From: Microbacterium trichothecenolyticum
GTDB lineage: Bacteria; Actinomycetota; Actinomycetes; Actinomycetales; Microbacteriaceae
Assembly (NCBI RefSeq): GCF_000956465.1
Contig: NZ_JYJA01000038.1
Coordinates: 186,001 to 250,000 of the forward strand
Direction: 5' to 3'
DNA length: 64,000 nucleotides
The notes below the pieces were generated by a model. It was not told the DNA's origin and ran no database searches. It was given only the letters and a program-made list of their open reading frames with translations. Made by a program: the position numbers and the translations under genes. This document shows, piece after piece, positions 44,583 to 53,148 of this stretch. Positions within the stretch are counted from its first letter, which is position 1. The number at the start of each line of letters is the position of its first letter.

Positions 44583-45698
44583 ATGCCCATCGACCAGCAC
44601 GGCGACGCCATCCTCGACGGAGTTTCGCTCCGGAGCCTCCCCAAGGTCTCGCTGCACGATCACCTCGACGGCGGCGTGCGCCCCGCGACGATCATCGAAC
44701 TGGCCGACGCGATCGGGTTCGAGGTCCCCGAGTCCGACCCGGACGACCTCGCGGACTGGTTCGCCGAGAAGAGCGACTCGGGCTCGCTCGTCGAGTACCT
44801 CAAGACCTTCGACCTGACGATCGGCGTCATGCAGACGCGCGAGGGCCTCACGCGGGTCGCCCGCGAGTTCGTCGAGGACCTCGCCGCGGACGGCGTCATC
44901 TACGGCGAGGTGCGCTGGGCGCCCGAGCAGCACCTGGGCGGCGGGCTGTCGCTCGACGAGGTCGTCGCGGCGGTGCAGGAGGGCATCGAGGAGGGTGAGG
45001 ACGCGGCGGAGAGCCGCGGCCACGACATCCGTGTCGGCCAGCTGATCTCGGCCATGCGCCACAGCGACCGCTCGCTCGAGATCGCACGGCTGGCCGTGGA
45101 CTGGCGCAACCGGGGCGCGGTCGGGTTCGACATCGCCGGTCCCGAGGACGGGTTCCCGCCCTCGCGCCTGCGGGAGGCGTTCGACTATCTGGCGTCGGAG
45201 TTCTTCCCCGCCACCGTGCACGCGGGTGAGGCCGCCGGCCTGGACTCGATCCGCTCGGCGCTGATCGACGGCCGCGCGCTGCGTCTCGGCCACGGCGTGC
45301 GCCTCGCCGAAGACCTCGAGGTCGTCTCGCGCGCCGGTGAAGAGGTGCTCGTCCAGTTCGGCGACCTGGCGCGCTGGGTGCGCGACCGCGAGATCCCGCT
45401 CGAGCTGTCGCCGTCGTCGAACCTGCAGACCGGCGCCATCGAGCGCTGGGGCACGACGATCGAGGACCACCCCTTCGACCTGCTCTACCAGCTCGGCTTC
45501 GCGGTCACCGTGAACGTCGACAACCGCACCATGAGCCGCACGTCGCTCACGCGCGAGCTCGCGCTGCTCGCCGAGACGTTCGAGTACGGCCTCGACGATC
45601 TCGAGGCCTTCCAGCTGAACGCCGCGGCCGGCGCCTTCCTCCCGGTGGAGGAGCGCGAGGAACTCATCGACCTCATCGCCGACGGCTTCGACGCGTAG
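44583..45698 (+). CDS. add: Adenosine deaminase
   Basis: The 371-residue zinc enzyme converts adenosine to inosine. SLPKVSLHDHLDGGVRP holds the His-x-His zinc pair, FDIAGPEDGFPPS the substrate-site Gly-x-Glu-like loop, ATVHAGEAAG the catalytic His-x-Gly-Glu and LELSPSSNLQTGAI the Ser-Ser-Asn segment; NVDNRTMS supplies the last metal-site Asp. GAGGAG precedes the ATG. It ends the nucleoside cluster and is followed by a terminator. Confidence 0.95.
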   Translation: MPIDQHGDAILDGVSLRSLPKVSLHDHLDGGVRPATIIELADAIGFEVPESDPDDLADWFAEKSDSGSLVEYLKTFDLTIGVMQTREGLTRVAREFVEDLAADGVIYGEVRWAPEQHLGGGLSLDEVVAAVQEGIEEGEDAAESRGHDIRVGQLISAMRHSDRSLEIARLAVDWRNRGAVGFDIAGPEDGFPPSRLREAFDYLASEFFPATVHAGEAAGLDSIRSALIDGRALRLGHGVRLAEDLEVVSRAGEEVLVQFGDLARWVRDREIPLELSPSSNLQTGAIERWGTTIEDHPFDLLYQLGFAVTVNVDNRTMSRTSLTRELALLAETFEYGLDDLEAFQLNAAAGAFLPVEEREELIDLIADGFDA

Positions 45699-45714
45699 CC
45701 CGCAGGCTGCTGGG

Positions 45715-45749
45715 GAGAGCGGATGCCGCGGCCCGCGGCATCTGCTCTC
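45715..45749 (+). terminator. Terminator of the nucleoside salvage cluster
   Basis: A 17-bp stem with one G-T pair (GAGAGCGGATGCCGCGG) and a 1-base centre lies 17 bases after the add stop codon. A CT-rich tail follows. Confidence 0.8.
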
Positions 45750-45761
45750 TTCGTGCGTCGT

Positions 45762-45847
45762 CTGCAGAACTCCACGGATCACCGACTTTCGACGGGCTAT
45801 GAGGCCTTGCGGTCCCTCAACCGAGTCTGTGTTGTGGAGTTCTGCGG
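45762..45847. repeat. Locus-2 palindromic element, GCAGAACTCCAC arms (downstream)
   Basis: Perfect 12-bp inverted arms (GCAGAACTCCAC) are separated by 58 bases, each arm continuing toward GGATC. The right arm lies inside the 3' end of the locus-2 gene and encodes part of its tail (DPQNSTTQ). The same motif returns at 46798. Confidence 0.8.
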
Positions 45848-46615
45848 ATCCTGGCGCCTGGCGTGGGCGCCGAGGATCGCCTTCATCGCCGTGAGGGTCT
45901 CTTCCGAACGGTAGTAGATATCCTCTGCCACGGGTCGGATCGTGGTGTAGCCCAGCCCTGCCGCGGCGATATCACGTCGGCGGTCACGCAGCTGCGACTT
46001 CCAGTCTTCGTGGTGAGCCTTGCTGTCGCACTCGACGACGAGCCACCCGTCGATGATCAGGTCGACGCGCCCGACGCCGGGAAGCTCGACCTGAACGTCG
46101 ACATGGCACCCCAGCGCCCGGAAGAGCAGGCGCATGAGCGTCTCTGCCCCCGATTCGCAGCGAGGGTCAAGCAGGTCCCGCAGTATTCGATAGCGCCGCG
46201 GCAGACGGCGGAAGATTTCGGCGATTTCCGCCTCGTCCACGAGCCCGGAGTGCCAGGCGCTGTCCAGGGTGGCCACCGCATCACGCGGAGGCTGACACCG
46301 ACACGCCTGAACGAGTGCGCTGACCAGGTCGACCGCCAGAGCTGTTCTCTCGCATTCGGAGTCGCGCCAATGGGCGACGACCTGCTCGGGCCGCACGGGT
46401 AGACGTGTGGTTGCGGGCGTGAACTGCAGATGCAGGGGGTGCCGGTCCCTCACGAACACACCGATCTCCGCAAGAAGAGAGACACAGTCGAGCCGACCAC
46501 CGAGGCGGCTCGCCTCCAGCAGTCGCGGACGGGCGTCGGCGCGGAGGTAGCGGCCGTTCCGGGTGCGGACGAGGCGCCCGTCGGCTACGAGACATGCGAT
46601 GCGGTGCCGGCTCAT
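45797..46615 (-). CDS. DUF559/AbiEi-like protein with Vsr-type nuclease domain (locus 2)
   Basis: The 272-residue protein is a paralogue of the one at 27630. It keeps the Vsr-like core: Glu in SGAETLMRLLFRALG, then VDLIIDGWLVVECDSKAHHE, and the DWKSQLRDRRRD helix. The frame continues upstream of the ATG as ILSATFLSPQALAEHG, which would complete the N-terminal HTH, but no ATG, GTG or TTG occurs before a TAG at 46682-46684. The start codon may be lost or non-standard, so the gene could be decaying. Its last codons overlap a palindrome arm, and another element with the same motif lies upstream. Confidence 0.7.
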   Translation of the reverse strand: MSRHRIACLVADGRLVRTRNGRYLRADARPRLLEASRLGGRLDCVSLLAEIGVFVRDRHPLHLQFTPATTRLPVRPEQVVAHWRDSECERTALAVDLVSALVQACRCQPPRDAVATLDSAWHSGLVDEAEIAEIFRRLPRRYRILRDLLDPRCESGAETLMRLLFRALGCHVDVQVELPGVGRVDLIIDGWLVVECDSKAHHEDWKSQLRDRRRDIAAAGLGYTTIRPVAEDIYYRSEETLTAMKAILGAHARRQDPQNSTTQTRLRDRKAS

Positions 46616-46797
46616 GCCGTGCTCGGCGAGCGCCTGGGGACTGAGGAACGTCGCCGAGAGTATGCGGTGCGCGGCGGCGCGCTACTCGAGTTCGGACACG
46701 TCACCCAGCGAATCGGTCGCGCGCCGAGCGGGGTGGTCGGCCCGAGGGATCCGGGGACAATCTCCGCGGATCGCGGGCTGGGGAGAAGCCGCGGGTG

Positions 46798-46879
46798 GCA
46801 GAACTCCACGGATCCGCGTGCGTCTCGGCCCGTTCGAGTCCTTCGAGGGCGCAGCCGGCGCAATTCCGTGGAGTTTCGC
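46798..46879. repeat. Locus-2 palindromic element (upstream)
   Basis: The left arm GCAGAACTCCACGGATCCGC and the complement of the right arm, GCGAAACTCCACGGAATTGC, pair over about 18 of 21 positions, separated by a 40-base interior. The motif is that of the downstream element of the same gene. Confidence 0.8.
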
Positions 46880-46903
46880 AGAGCGACCGGAGAGCTGCCG
46901 CGG

Positions 46904-47860
46904 TCAGCGGCGGGCTACGCCGGGATGTGACGCCAGGTACGCCTCGAAGGCCTCGGACGACGTCTTGGCGGGGGTGAAGCCGAACTCGTCCTTCAGGCGT
47001 GCGTTGGCCAGGACGGGGCGATAGCGGAGGAAGCCCACCTGTTCCGGGCCGTGGACGGTGAGGTGCAGTCTCCGACCCACCCGCAGGCCGAAGCCCAGCA
47101 ACCCGGCGGGCACGGTCAGGACGGGCTTGCCGAGGCGTCGGGCGATCTCGGGCACGGTCACGCGGCCGTCGCCGGCGACGTTGTAGATGCCGGGCGGGCC
47201 GTCGGTGGCGGCGCGTGCCATCGCGGCGGCGACGTCGTCCACCCACACGAAGACGAAGGGTGCCTCCGAACCGCGCACCTTGAGGAGTGCGGGGCCGTCC
47301 CAGAGCGCCGTGATCTGGTTCTCCACGGTCGGCCCCAGGATCGTGCCGATGCGGAACACGACCTGCTCGAGCTCGGGGTGCGCCTCGCGGTATCCGGCGA
47401 GCAGCTGCTCGACGAGGCGCTTGTGCTTCGAATACGGGAACTCGTCGTTGCCCCGCACGGGGTCGCTCTCGCGAAGCCACTCGGGGTTGTCGGCGTGGTA
47501 GCCGTAGGCGGCTCCCGAGGACGACACCACGATCCGCTTCACGCCGGCCTCGACGCACGCCTCGAGCACGTGCCGCGAGCCGTCCACATCCACCCGGTAC
47601 TCGAGACCGTGGTCGCGGCCGGGGTTGACGATGGCGGCGAGGTGCACGACGACATCGATCCGGTGGCGGCGCAGCAGCGGCACGAGGCCGTCGGGACGGG
47701 TGACGTCGCAGTCGTCGTAGACGACGCCGTCGACGGGATGCTGCGGCCGCCGCACGTCGCCCGCCACGACCAGTTCGACGTCGGGGCGGCCCGCGAGAGC
47801 CGCGGCCACGTGGGATCCGAGGAAACCGGCGCCGCCGGTGACGAGGACGCGGCGGCTCAT
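46904..47860 (-). CDS. NAD(P)-dependent epimerase/dehydratase-like protein
   Basis: This 318-residue extended short-chain dehydrogenase opens with VLVTGGAGFLGSHVAAALAG, the Gly-x-x-Gly-x-x-Gly nucleotide loop. VVVHLAAIVNPG and VSSSGAAYG follow, but the usual Tyr-x-x-x-Lys appears as FPYSKHKRLVE, which still fits. Substrate unknown; a nucleotide sugar or small alcohol/ketone are possibilities. It is last in an operon with a flavin monooxygenase and a bile-acid:sodium symporter-type protein, joined by 4-base overlaps. Confidence 0.85.
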   Translation of the reverse strand: MSRRVLVTGGAGFLGSHVAAALAGRPDVELVVAGDVRRPQHPVDGVVYDDCDVTRPDGLVPLLRRHRIDVVVHLAAIVNPGRDHGLEYRVDVDGSRHVLEACVEAGVKRIVVSSSGAAYGYHADNPEWLRESDPVRGNDEFPYSKHKRLVEQLLAGYREAHPELEQVVFRIGTILGPTVENQITALWDGPALLKVRGSEAPFVFVWVDDVAAAMARAATDGPPGIYNVAGDGRVTVPEIARRLGKPVLTVPAGLLGFGLRVGRRLHLTVHGPEQVGFLRYRPVLANARLKDEFGFTPAKTSSEAFEAYLASHPGVARR

Positions 47861-48864
47861 GCGACCGGCTCCGAAGGACCGGACGCGCCCGTCGCCGGTG
47901 ATCCCGTTCCGCCGTCCGATGCCGCCCGCAGCGCGTGGCGCGACGCGTCGCCCTTGACAGATCCCGTGCGCCTCTTCGTGTGCCGCGCCCAGAGCGCGGC
48001 GACCAGGAGCCCGGCGATGATGTCCCAGACGCCCCACCAGCCGGCGACGATCGCCATGCCGCCGAGGCCGCCGAAGAAGGCGAACACCAGTCCGAGGCCG
48101 AGCCCGGCGTTGCGGATGCCGACCTCGAACGTCATCGCCTTGCGCTCGCGGGTGCCGAGGCCCCCGACGACCGCGGTGCTGTAGCCGATCGCCAATGCGA
48201 CGGCGTCGTGGATCGTGACGACCAGGATGATGATGCCGAGGAACGCGACGAAGTAGGCCCAGTTGCCCGCGAGCGCGGCGACGATGAAGCCGACGAGCGC
48301 CAGCAGCGAGAACCACTTGACGAACGGCTGCACGCGCTTCGCGAACGCGGGGAAGCGGTGGCGGATGAACAGACCCAAGGCGAACGGCAGACCGATGATC
48401 AGAAGGATGTCGCCGAGCATCGCCCAGGCGTCGAGCGACACCGCCTCGAGCAGGGTGCGTGCGGTCGGGTGCAGCGACCCCCAGAATGCGATCGACAGCG
48501 GCAGCACGAAGATGTAGATGATGTTCGAGACCGCGGTCATCGACACCGAGAGCGCCACATTGCCGCCGGAGCGATGCGTGAGCACCTGCGAGATGTTGCC
48601 CGGCGGGCAGCAGGCCACGAGGATCATCCCCAGCGCCATGGACGGCGTCACCGGCAGGATGAGGGTCAGCGCGAACGTCACGGCGGGCAGCACGACGAGC
48701 TGCGCGAGGATCGCGATGACGAAGGGCTTCGGCTTGCGCGCGACGACCTTGAAGTCCTCCACCGTCGTGTCGAGCGCGATGCCGAACATGATCAGCCCGA
48801 GGACGACATTGAGGATCACGAGCGTGCCCGGGTTGAAGTTGAGCACGACGTCGTCGGGGTTCAC
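47857..48864 (-). CDS. Bile acid:sodium symporter-family transporter
   Basis: The 335-residue protein has about ten helices. ALGMILVACCPPGNISQVL is the sodium-site signature of the BASS family and TFEVGIRNAGLGLGLVFAFF the second one; LGLIMFGIALDTTVEDFK lies near the start. Substrates in bacteria include organic anions such as keto acids; the one here is not known. The GTG at 48864 has GGAGGTGA upstream and overlaps the monooxygenase stop codon. The Ser/Gly/Ala tail is not part of the core. Confidence 0.9.
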   Translation of the reverse strand: MNPDDVVLNFNPGTLVILNVVLGLIMFGIALDTTVEDFKVVARKPKPFVIAILAQLVVLPAVTFALTLILPVTPSMALGMILVACCPPGNISQVLTHRSGGNVALSVSMTAVSNIIYIFVLPLSIAFWGSLHPTARTLLEAVSLDAWAMLGDILLIIGLPFALGLFIRHRFPAFAKRVQPFVKWFSLLALVGFIVAALAGNWAYFVAFLGIIILVVTIHDAVALAIGYSTAVVGGLGTRERKAMTFEVGIRNAGLGLGLVFAFFGGLGGMAIVAGWWGVWDIIAGLLVAALWARHTKRRTGSVKGDASRHALRAASDGGTGSPATGASGPSEPVA

Positions 48865-50231
48865 GCCGTCACCTCCCGCCGGGCGGCACCGCGCGCCCGT
48901 CGCGGGCCACCGGATGCGGCATCCGTCCTGAGGGCCTGCGTGGCGGTGCGGACAGCGCCGCGGTACGCGTCCTTGTTCACGTAGTACGACATGCGCTCGA
49001 GGCCGAGGTAGTTGTAGCCGCCCGTCAGATCCGGCCACGGCTCGCCCGTCACCCGCGCGCGGAACGCGGCCGCGCGATCGGGGTGGCGCTCGATCGCCGC
49101 GAGGTACGCGGCGATCAGCTCGGCCTGCTCGTAGCGTCCCTGCCAGCCGATTCCGGATGCCTCGATCATGCCCATCACGTAGAGCCCGTTGAAGGACGGG
49201 GTGAAGGTGTTGAGGAACAGGCGTGGGGCCATGCCCGACCAGTCCAGCGCGGCGCGGTCGACGAACGGGTAGTCGAGCTTGTAGCCGGTGGCGAGGAGCA
49301 CGGTGTCGTACTCGGCCGACGACCCGTCGCGGAAGTGCACGGTGCGTCCGTCGAAACGGTCGATATCGGGCACGATCCGCAGGTCGCCCTGGCCCAGGTG
49401 GTTCAGGATGAGCGTGTTGACGATGGGGTGCGACTCGTAGATCTTGTAGTCGGGCTTGGGGAACCCGAACCGCACGGGGTCCCCGGTGAAGGCGCGCAGC
49501 ACCCGCGTGTCGACGAACTGCTTGATGCGCGCCGGGAGCGGCTTGCCCTGGTTGAGGGTGTCGGAGGGTCTGCCGAACAGGTACCGCGGCACGAAGTAGT
49601 AGCCGCGGCGCACGCTCATGTCCACGGCTGCCGCGTGGTGCACGGCGTCGACCGCGATGTCGCAGCCGGAGTTGCCGGCGCCGATGATGAGCACCCGCTT
49701 GCCGGTGAGCTGCGTCGCGGACTTGTAGGCGTTGGTGTGGAGGAGCTCACCCGTGAACTCGCCGCGGAACGCCGGGACGTTCGGCTCGGCGAGGGTGCCG
49801 TTCGCGAGGATCACCCCGTCATAGCGCTGCTCGACCGACGCGTTCCCCGAGCCTGCCGAAGGGCCTTCGGCGCGCAGCATCCAACCGCCGTCGTCCGTGG
49901 GCTCGAGCGAGGTGACCTTCGTGTCGAATCGGAATCGGCCGGTCAGCCCGAAGTGGTCGGCGAAGTCGCGGAAGTACGCGATGAGCTCGCGGTGGCTCGG
50001 GTAGTCGGCCTTGGTGCGCATCGGGAACTCGGTGAACTCGGTGGTCGTGCGCGATGAGATGAGGTGCGCCGACTCGTACATCGTGGAGCGCGGGTTCTCG
50101 ATGTCCCAGAGGCCGCCGACCCCCCGTGACGCCTCGAAGCCGTCGAACTCGATCCCGGTCTTCTGCAGCGCCCGAGCGGCGGAGAGGCCCGATGGCCCGG
50201 CGCCGATGATGGCATAGCGATGCGCGCTCAT
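48861..50231 (-). CDS. Flavin-containing monooxygenase
   Basis: The 456-residue FAD/NADPH enzyme oxygenates a soft nucleophile or ketone. YAIIGAGPSGLSAARALQ binds FAD, KRVLIIGAGNSGCDIAVDAV binds NADPH, and the segment between them has an FxGxxxHxxxY-like match (FTGELLHTNAYK). VLLATGYKLDYPF is the conserved ATG motif. Around residue 120-130 a small hairpin sequence (GGCCCTTCGGCAGGCTCGG on the coding strand) has been read in frame as EGPSAGSGNA, probably an inserted short repeat. First gene of a three-gene operon. Confidence 0.88.
   Translation of the reverse strand: MSAHRYAIIGAGPSGLSAARALQKTGIEFDGFEASRGVGGLWDIENPRSTMYESAHLISSRTTTEFTEFPMRTKADYPSHRELIAYFRDFADHFGLTGRFRFDTKVTSLEPTDDGGWMLRAEGPSAGSGNASVEQRYDGVILANGTLAEPNVPAFRGEFTGELLHTNAYKSATQLTGKRVLIIGAGNSGCDIAVDAVHHAAAVDMSVRRGYYFVPRYLFGRPSDTLNQGKPLPARIKQFVDTRVLRAFTGDPVRFGFPKPDYKIYESHPIVNTLILNHLGQGDLRIVPDIDRFDGRTVHFRDGSSAEYDTVLLATGYKLDYPFVDRAALDWSGMAPRLFLNTFTPSFNGLYVMGMIEASGIGWQGRYEQAELIAAYLAAIERHPDRAAAFRARVTGEPWPDLTGGYNYLGLERMSYYVNKDAYRGAVRTATQALRTDAASGGPRRARGAARREVTA
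49841..49872. repeat. Short interspersed hairpin repeat inside the monooxygenase gene
   Basis: The stretch contains a 7-bp perfect hairpin (CCGAAGG/CCTTCGG, 49856-49870) next to CGAGCCTG. It resembles a short repeat I know from many actinobacterial genomes (CCCTTCGACAGGCTCAGGGA type). Here it stays in frame. Confidence 0.45.
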
Positions 50232-50343
50232 GCGTCCTTCATTCCGTCTCCACACGTCGTCGTGTCGTCGGCGCGACGGTGCCGACCCCAGGTTCGAGAG
50301 CAACCCTAAGCGTTAGTCGGAATTAACCGAAATCCCCGTCGCC

Positions 50344-51072
50344 TCACACGAAGACTGCCAGGATGCCCCGCACGAGCACCACTGTCGCACCGGCCCACGC
50401 GATGGCGAGCATCGCCGCCCGGGCGATCCGCGGCGACACGTTGCGCGACAGGATCGTGCCGATCGCGATGCCCGCGATCGTGGCGACCACGAGGGTGCCC
50501 ACATCTGCGGCGGGGCTGGTCGGCAGTCCGCGCAGGACAACCGATGCGATGCCGAAGGCCAGGAAGATCACCTGCACGCTCGCCGCGAAACGGCGCTGCG
50601 GCCACTTGTCGCCGACCGCGTACGCGGCCAGTGCGGGGCCGGACAGACCGCTCGCGGCATTCATGAAACCGGCGGCCGACCCGGCGACGATCGCACCGGT
50701 ACGACCTGACAGCGACGCCGAGAGCGCGGGGATGTGACTCGCCACGAGTGCGAAGTACGCCATCGCCGCGATCAGCAGCAACAGGGCGGCCTCGGGCAGC
50801 AGGTGCACCAGCAGCACGCCGAACGGCGAGGCGACGAGGCCCGGCCAGATGAGCCACCAGGTGCGCCGCCACTCGACGTGCTTCCAGACGAAGGGGACCG
50901 CGGTGCAGGCAGCCACGAGGGCGAGGAGCACCGCGATCGTGACCCCTTCGACCGGTCCGTAGAGCACGACGATCGGCCCCACGAGCACCAGCACGAACCC
51001 GAGTCCGGTGATGCGCTGGATCACCGCCGCGACGAAGGCCGCGATCGCCGCCAGGACCAGGGTGAGGGCCAC
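50344..51072 (-). CDS. TauE/SafE-family sulfite exporter-like permease
   Basis: The 242-residue protein has seven to eight hydrophobic helices. VIQRITGLGFVLVLVGPIVV in the first repeat and GFMNAASGLSGPALAAYAVG in the second are the paired TauE signatures. These permeases export sulfite, sulfoacetate or related organic anions; the substrate is not clear here. The GTG at 51072 lies 4 bases after the stop of the hydrolase gene, so the two are probably one transcript. Confidence 0.88.
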   Translation of the reverse strand: MALTLVLAAIAAFVAAVIQRITGLGFVLVLVGPIVVLYGPVEGVTIAVLLALVAACTAVPFVWKHVEWRRTWWLIWPGLVASPFGVLLVHLLPEAALLLLIAAMAYFALVASHIPALSASLSGRTGAIVAGSAAGFMNAASGLSGPALAAYAVGDKWPQRRFAASVQVIFLAFGIASVVLRGLPTSPAADVGTLVVATIAGIAIGTILSRNVSPRIARAAMLAIAWAGATVVLVRGILAVFV

Positions 51073-51076
51073 CGTC

Positions 51077-51883
51077 TCAGCCCTGCGCGAGCGCGAAGGC
51101 TCCGACGAGCTCGGTGAGCTGGTCGCGCATGTCCTCGTCGGAGATCGTCGGGGTGTTGTCGCCGGCCTGCAGGCCGTAGTCGCCGAACGAGGAGTGGCTC
51201 GCGCCCTCGATCTCGTGCATCTCGGCGTCCTCGGGCAGCAGATGGCGGGCGTCCGCGATCTTCTCCGGCGTCGAGAGCCCGTCTTCGCTGCCGGAGACGC
51301 TGATCACCGGCAGACCCGACTCCGACAGGTCGTTCGAGCAGTAGGAGCCGAACAGGGCCAGGCCGTCGGCATCCGTCGCGAGCTGGCACGCCCGTACGCC
51401 GCCGAGCGAGTGCCCGCCCACCAGCCACGTGTCGACGTCGGGCGCGAGGCCGGTGAACGTCGACAGCGGCCTCACGTCGAAGAACGCGAGGTTGAGCCAC
51501 GGCTTGGTGATGACGACGGTGACGCCGTCCTCGGCGACGAGGCCCGAGACCTTGTAGGCGTATGCCCACGGGTCGACCTTCGCGCCCGGGATGTACACCA
51601 GTCCCACGTCGGCGGACTCGCCGGTGGGGGAGAGCACGATGCCCGCGTCGGTGTCGGTGATCTCGATGCCCGGGTTCGCCTTCACGTCCGCGAGCGGATC
51701 CGCCTCGGCGCCCATCACGCCGACCTGGCTCCAGATCAGGATGCCGACGACGGCGAGCACGATGAGCGCCCCGATCGAGCCGAGGATCCACCACAGGGCT
51801 CGCGGCCCGCGCCGGCGGGGCTCGGCCGCGGGCTCGGGAGTGGTTTCGGGCGAAGTCTCGGATTCGGGGCCGGGCTGGTTCAC
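51077..51883 (-). CDS. Membrane-anchored alpha/beta hydrolase
   Basis: The 268-residue protein has an acidic N-terminal tail, one transmembrane helix (about 30-52, LWWILGSIGALIVLAVVGIL) and an extracytoplasmic alpha/beta-hydrolase domain. The nucleophile elbow is WLVGGHSLGGVRAC, and SGSEDGLST and EGASHSSFGDYG fit the catalytic Asp and His positions. This is the abhydrolase_5/dienelactone-like group; the substrate is unknown. The GTG at 51883 is preceded by TACGCT at leaderless spacing. Confidence 0.85.
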   Translation of the reverse strand: MNQPGPESETSPETTPEPAAEPRRRGPRALWWILGSIGALIVLAVVGILIWSQVGVMGAEADPLADVKANPGIEITDTDAGIVLSPTGESADVGLVYIPGAKVDPWAYAYKVSGLVAEDGVTVVITKPWLNLAFFDVRPLSTFTGLAPDVDTWLVGGHSLGGVRACQLATDADGLALFGSYCSNDLSESGLPVISVSGSEDGLSTPEKIADARHLLPEDAEMHEIEGASHSSFGDYGLQAGDNTPTISDEDMRDQLTELVGAFALAQG

Positions 51884-51889
51884 CGAATC

Positions 51890-51895
51890 AGCGTA
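51890..51895 (-). promoter_or_regulatory. Leaderless-type -10 hexamer (TACGCT)
   Basis: TACGCT on the minus strand is followed by 6 bases and the GTG at 51883. Confidence 0.5.
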
Positions 51896-51917
51896 CGTGC
51901 TCGCCGCGGTTCACCGC

Positions 51918-51990
51918 GGGTTCGGGGCGCACGAGGCCCGTTCGGGGCGATCGCAGCGCGCCCCGAACGATCGCGGCGCGCCCCGAACCC
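51918..51990. repeat. Orphan nested palindrome, GGGTTCGGGGCGC motif
   Basis: Outer perfect 13-bp arms (GGGTTCGGGGCGC) and inner perfect 11-bp arms (CGTTCGGGGCG) share one centre at 51954, so four copies of the motif lie in the order +,+,-,-. The motif is the same as that flanking the locus-3 gene 8 kb away. No nuclease-like gene is adjacent. Confidence 0.85.
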
Positions 51991-51996
51991 GGAAAG

Positions 51997-53148
51997 TCAC
52001 CCGAGTTCCGCCTGCCGGGCCGCCACGATCGCCTCGACCTTCGGGAAGAGCGGATGCTGCGGCTCGAGGCCCGTGACCGACTCGGTGAAGGACGCGGCAT
52101 CCTGTTCCCGCAGCATCCGCTGCAGGTCCACCGACTGGGCGTCCTCGGTGTCGTCGAACGCGAGCGCCGCACTCATCGCCGCGACCAGGGCGTCGACGCC
52201 GAGCCCGCGCTCGGCGGCCTCGGCGGCGGGGCCGACGAACCGCTCGTGGCGCGAGAGCTTGCGCAGCGGCTGCCGCCCGACGCGCCATACCGTGTCGGGA
52301 AGCGCCTTGTTGCGGAAGCGGCCGAGGATCGTCGCGCGGTAGTCCGCCAGCGACGCGGCGTCGAGCCCGTGCTTGGCCTCGAGGAGCGCCGAGGTCTCTT
52401 CGAGCGCAGCTTCGACACGCGACGCGATGCCGGGGTCCGCCAGCGCGCCGGCGATCGCCTCGACGCCGGCCTGGGCACCGAAGTAGGCGGTGGCGGCGTG
52501 CCCGGTGTTGACCGTGAACAGCTTGCGCTCGATGTAGGGCGCCAGGTCGTCGACGAAGTGCGCGCCGGGGATGTCAGGCGGGTCGTCGCCGAACGGCGGC
52601 CGCTCGATCGCCCATTCGAAGAACGGCTCGACCGTGACGTCGACGCCGGCGCCCTCCGGCTGGGCCGGCACGATGCGGTCGACGGCGGTGTTGGCGAACA
52701 CCGCTCGCGACGAGAGCGCGTCCCACGCGTCGCCGGCGAGGGCCTTGACCTCGTCGCGGAGCAGGTCGGTGGCGTTGATCGCGTTCTCGCACGCCATGAT
52801 CTGCAGCGGCGGACTCGATGGGTCCCGCAGTGCGAGCCCGGCGACGATGTGCGGCGCGACGAACTTCAGGATCGTCGGTCCCACCGCCGTCGTGACGACG
52901 TTGGCTCCGGCGATCTCGTCGATGACCTTGTCGGGGTGCTCCGCGCTGTTGATGGCGGTGAAGCCTGTCACCACGGTGTCGCGACCGCCCTCGCCCACCT
53001 CGTGCACCGTGTAGCGGGACACGCGGTTGATCGCGTCGACGAGCGGGGCGGCGACATCCGAGAAGACGAGTTCATACCCGCCCTCGTGCAGCAGCAGCCC
53101 GACGAACCCCCGCCCGATGTTGCCGGCCCCGAAGTGGACGGCCTTCAT
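51997..53148 (-). CDS. mtlD: Mannitol-1-phosphate 5-dehydrogenase
   Basis: The 383-residue NAD-dependent enzyme oxidises mannitol 1-phosphate to fructose 6-phosphate. KAVHFGAGNIGRGFVGLLLH is the diagnostic N-terminus, VTTAVGPTILKFVAP and MACENAINAT follow, and KLFTVNTGHAATAYFG holds the conserved catalytic Asn-x-x-His. The ATG at 53148 shares bases with the EIIA stop codon (TGATG). It completes the mannitol pathway begun by the PTS genes upstream. Confidence 0.96.
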   Translation of the reverse strand: MKAVHFGAGNIGRGFVGLLLHEGGYELVFSDVAAPLVDAINRVSRYTVHEVGEGGRDTVVTGFTAINSAEHPDKVIDEIAGANVVTTAVGPTILKFVAPHIVAGLALRDPSSPPLQIMACENAINATDLLRDEVKALAGDAWDALSSRAVFANTAVDRIVPAQPEGAGVDVTVEPFFEWAIERPPFGDDPPDIPGAHFVDDLAPYIERKLFTVNTGHAATAYFGAQAGVEAIAGALADPGIASRVEAALEETSALLEAKHGLDAASLADYRATILGRFRNKALPDTVWRVGRQPLRKLSRHERFVGPAAEAAERGLGVDALVAAMSAALAFDDTEDAQSVDLQRMLREQDAASFTESVTGLEPQHPLFPKVEAIVAARQAELG

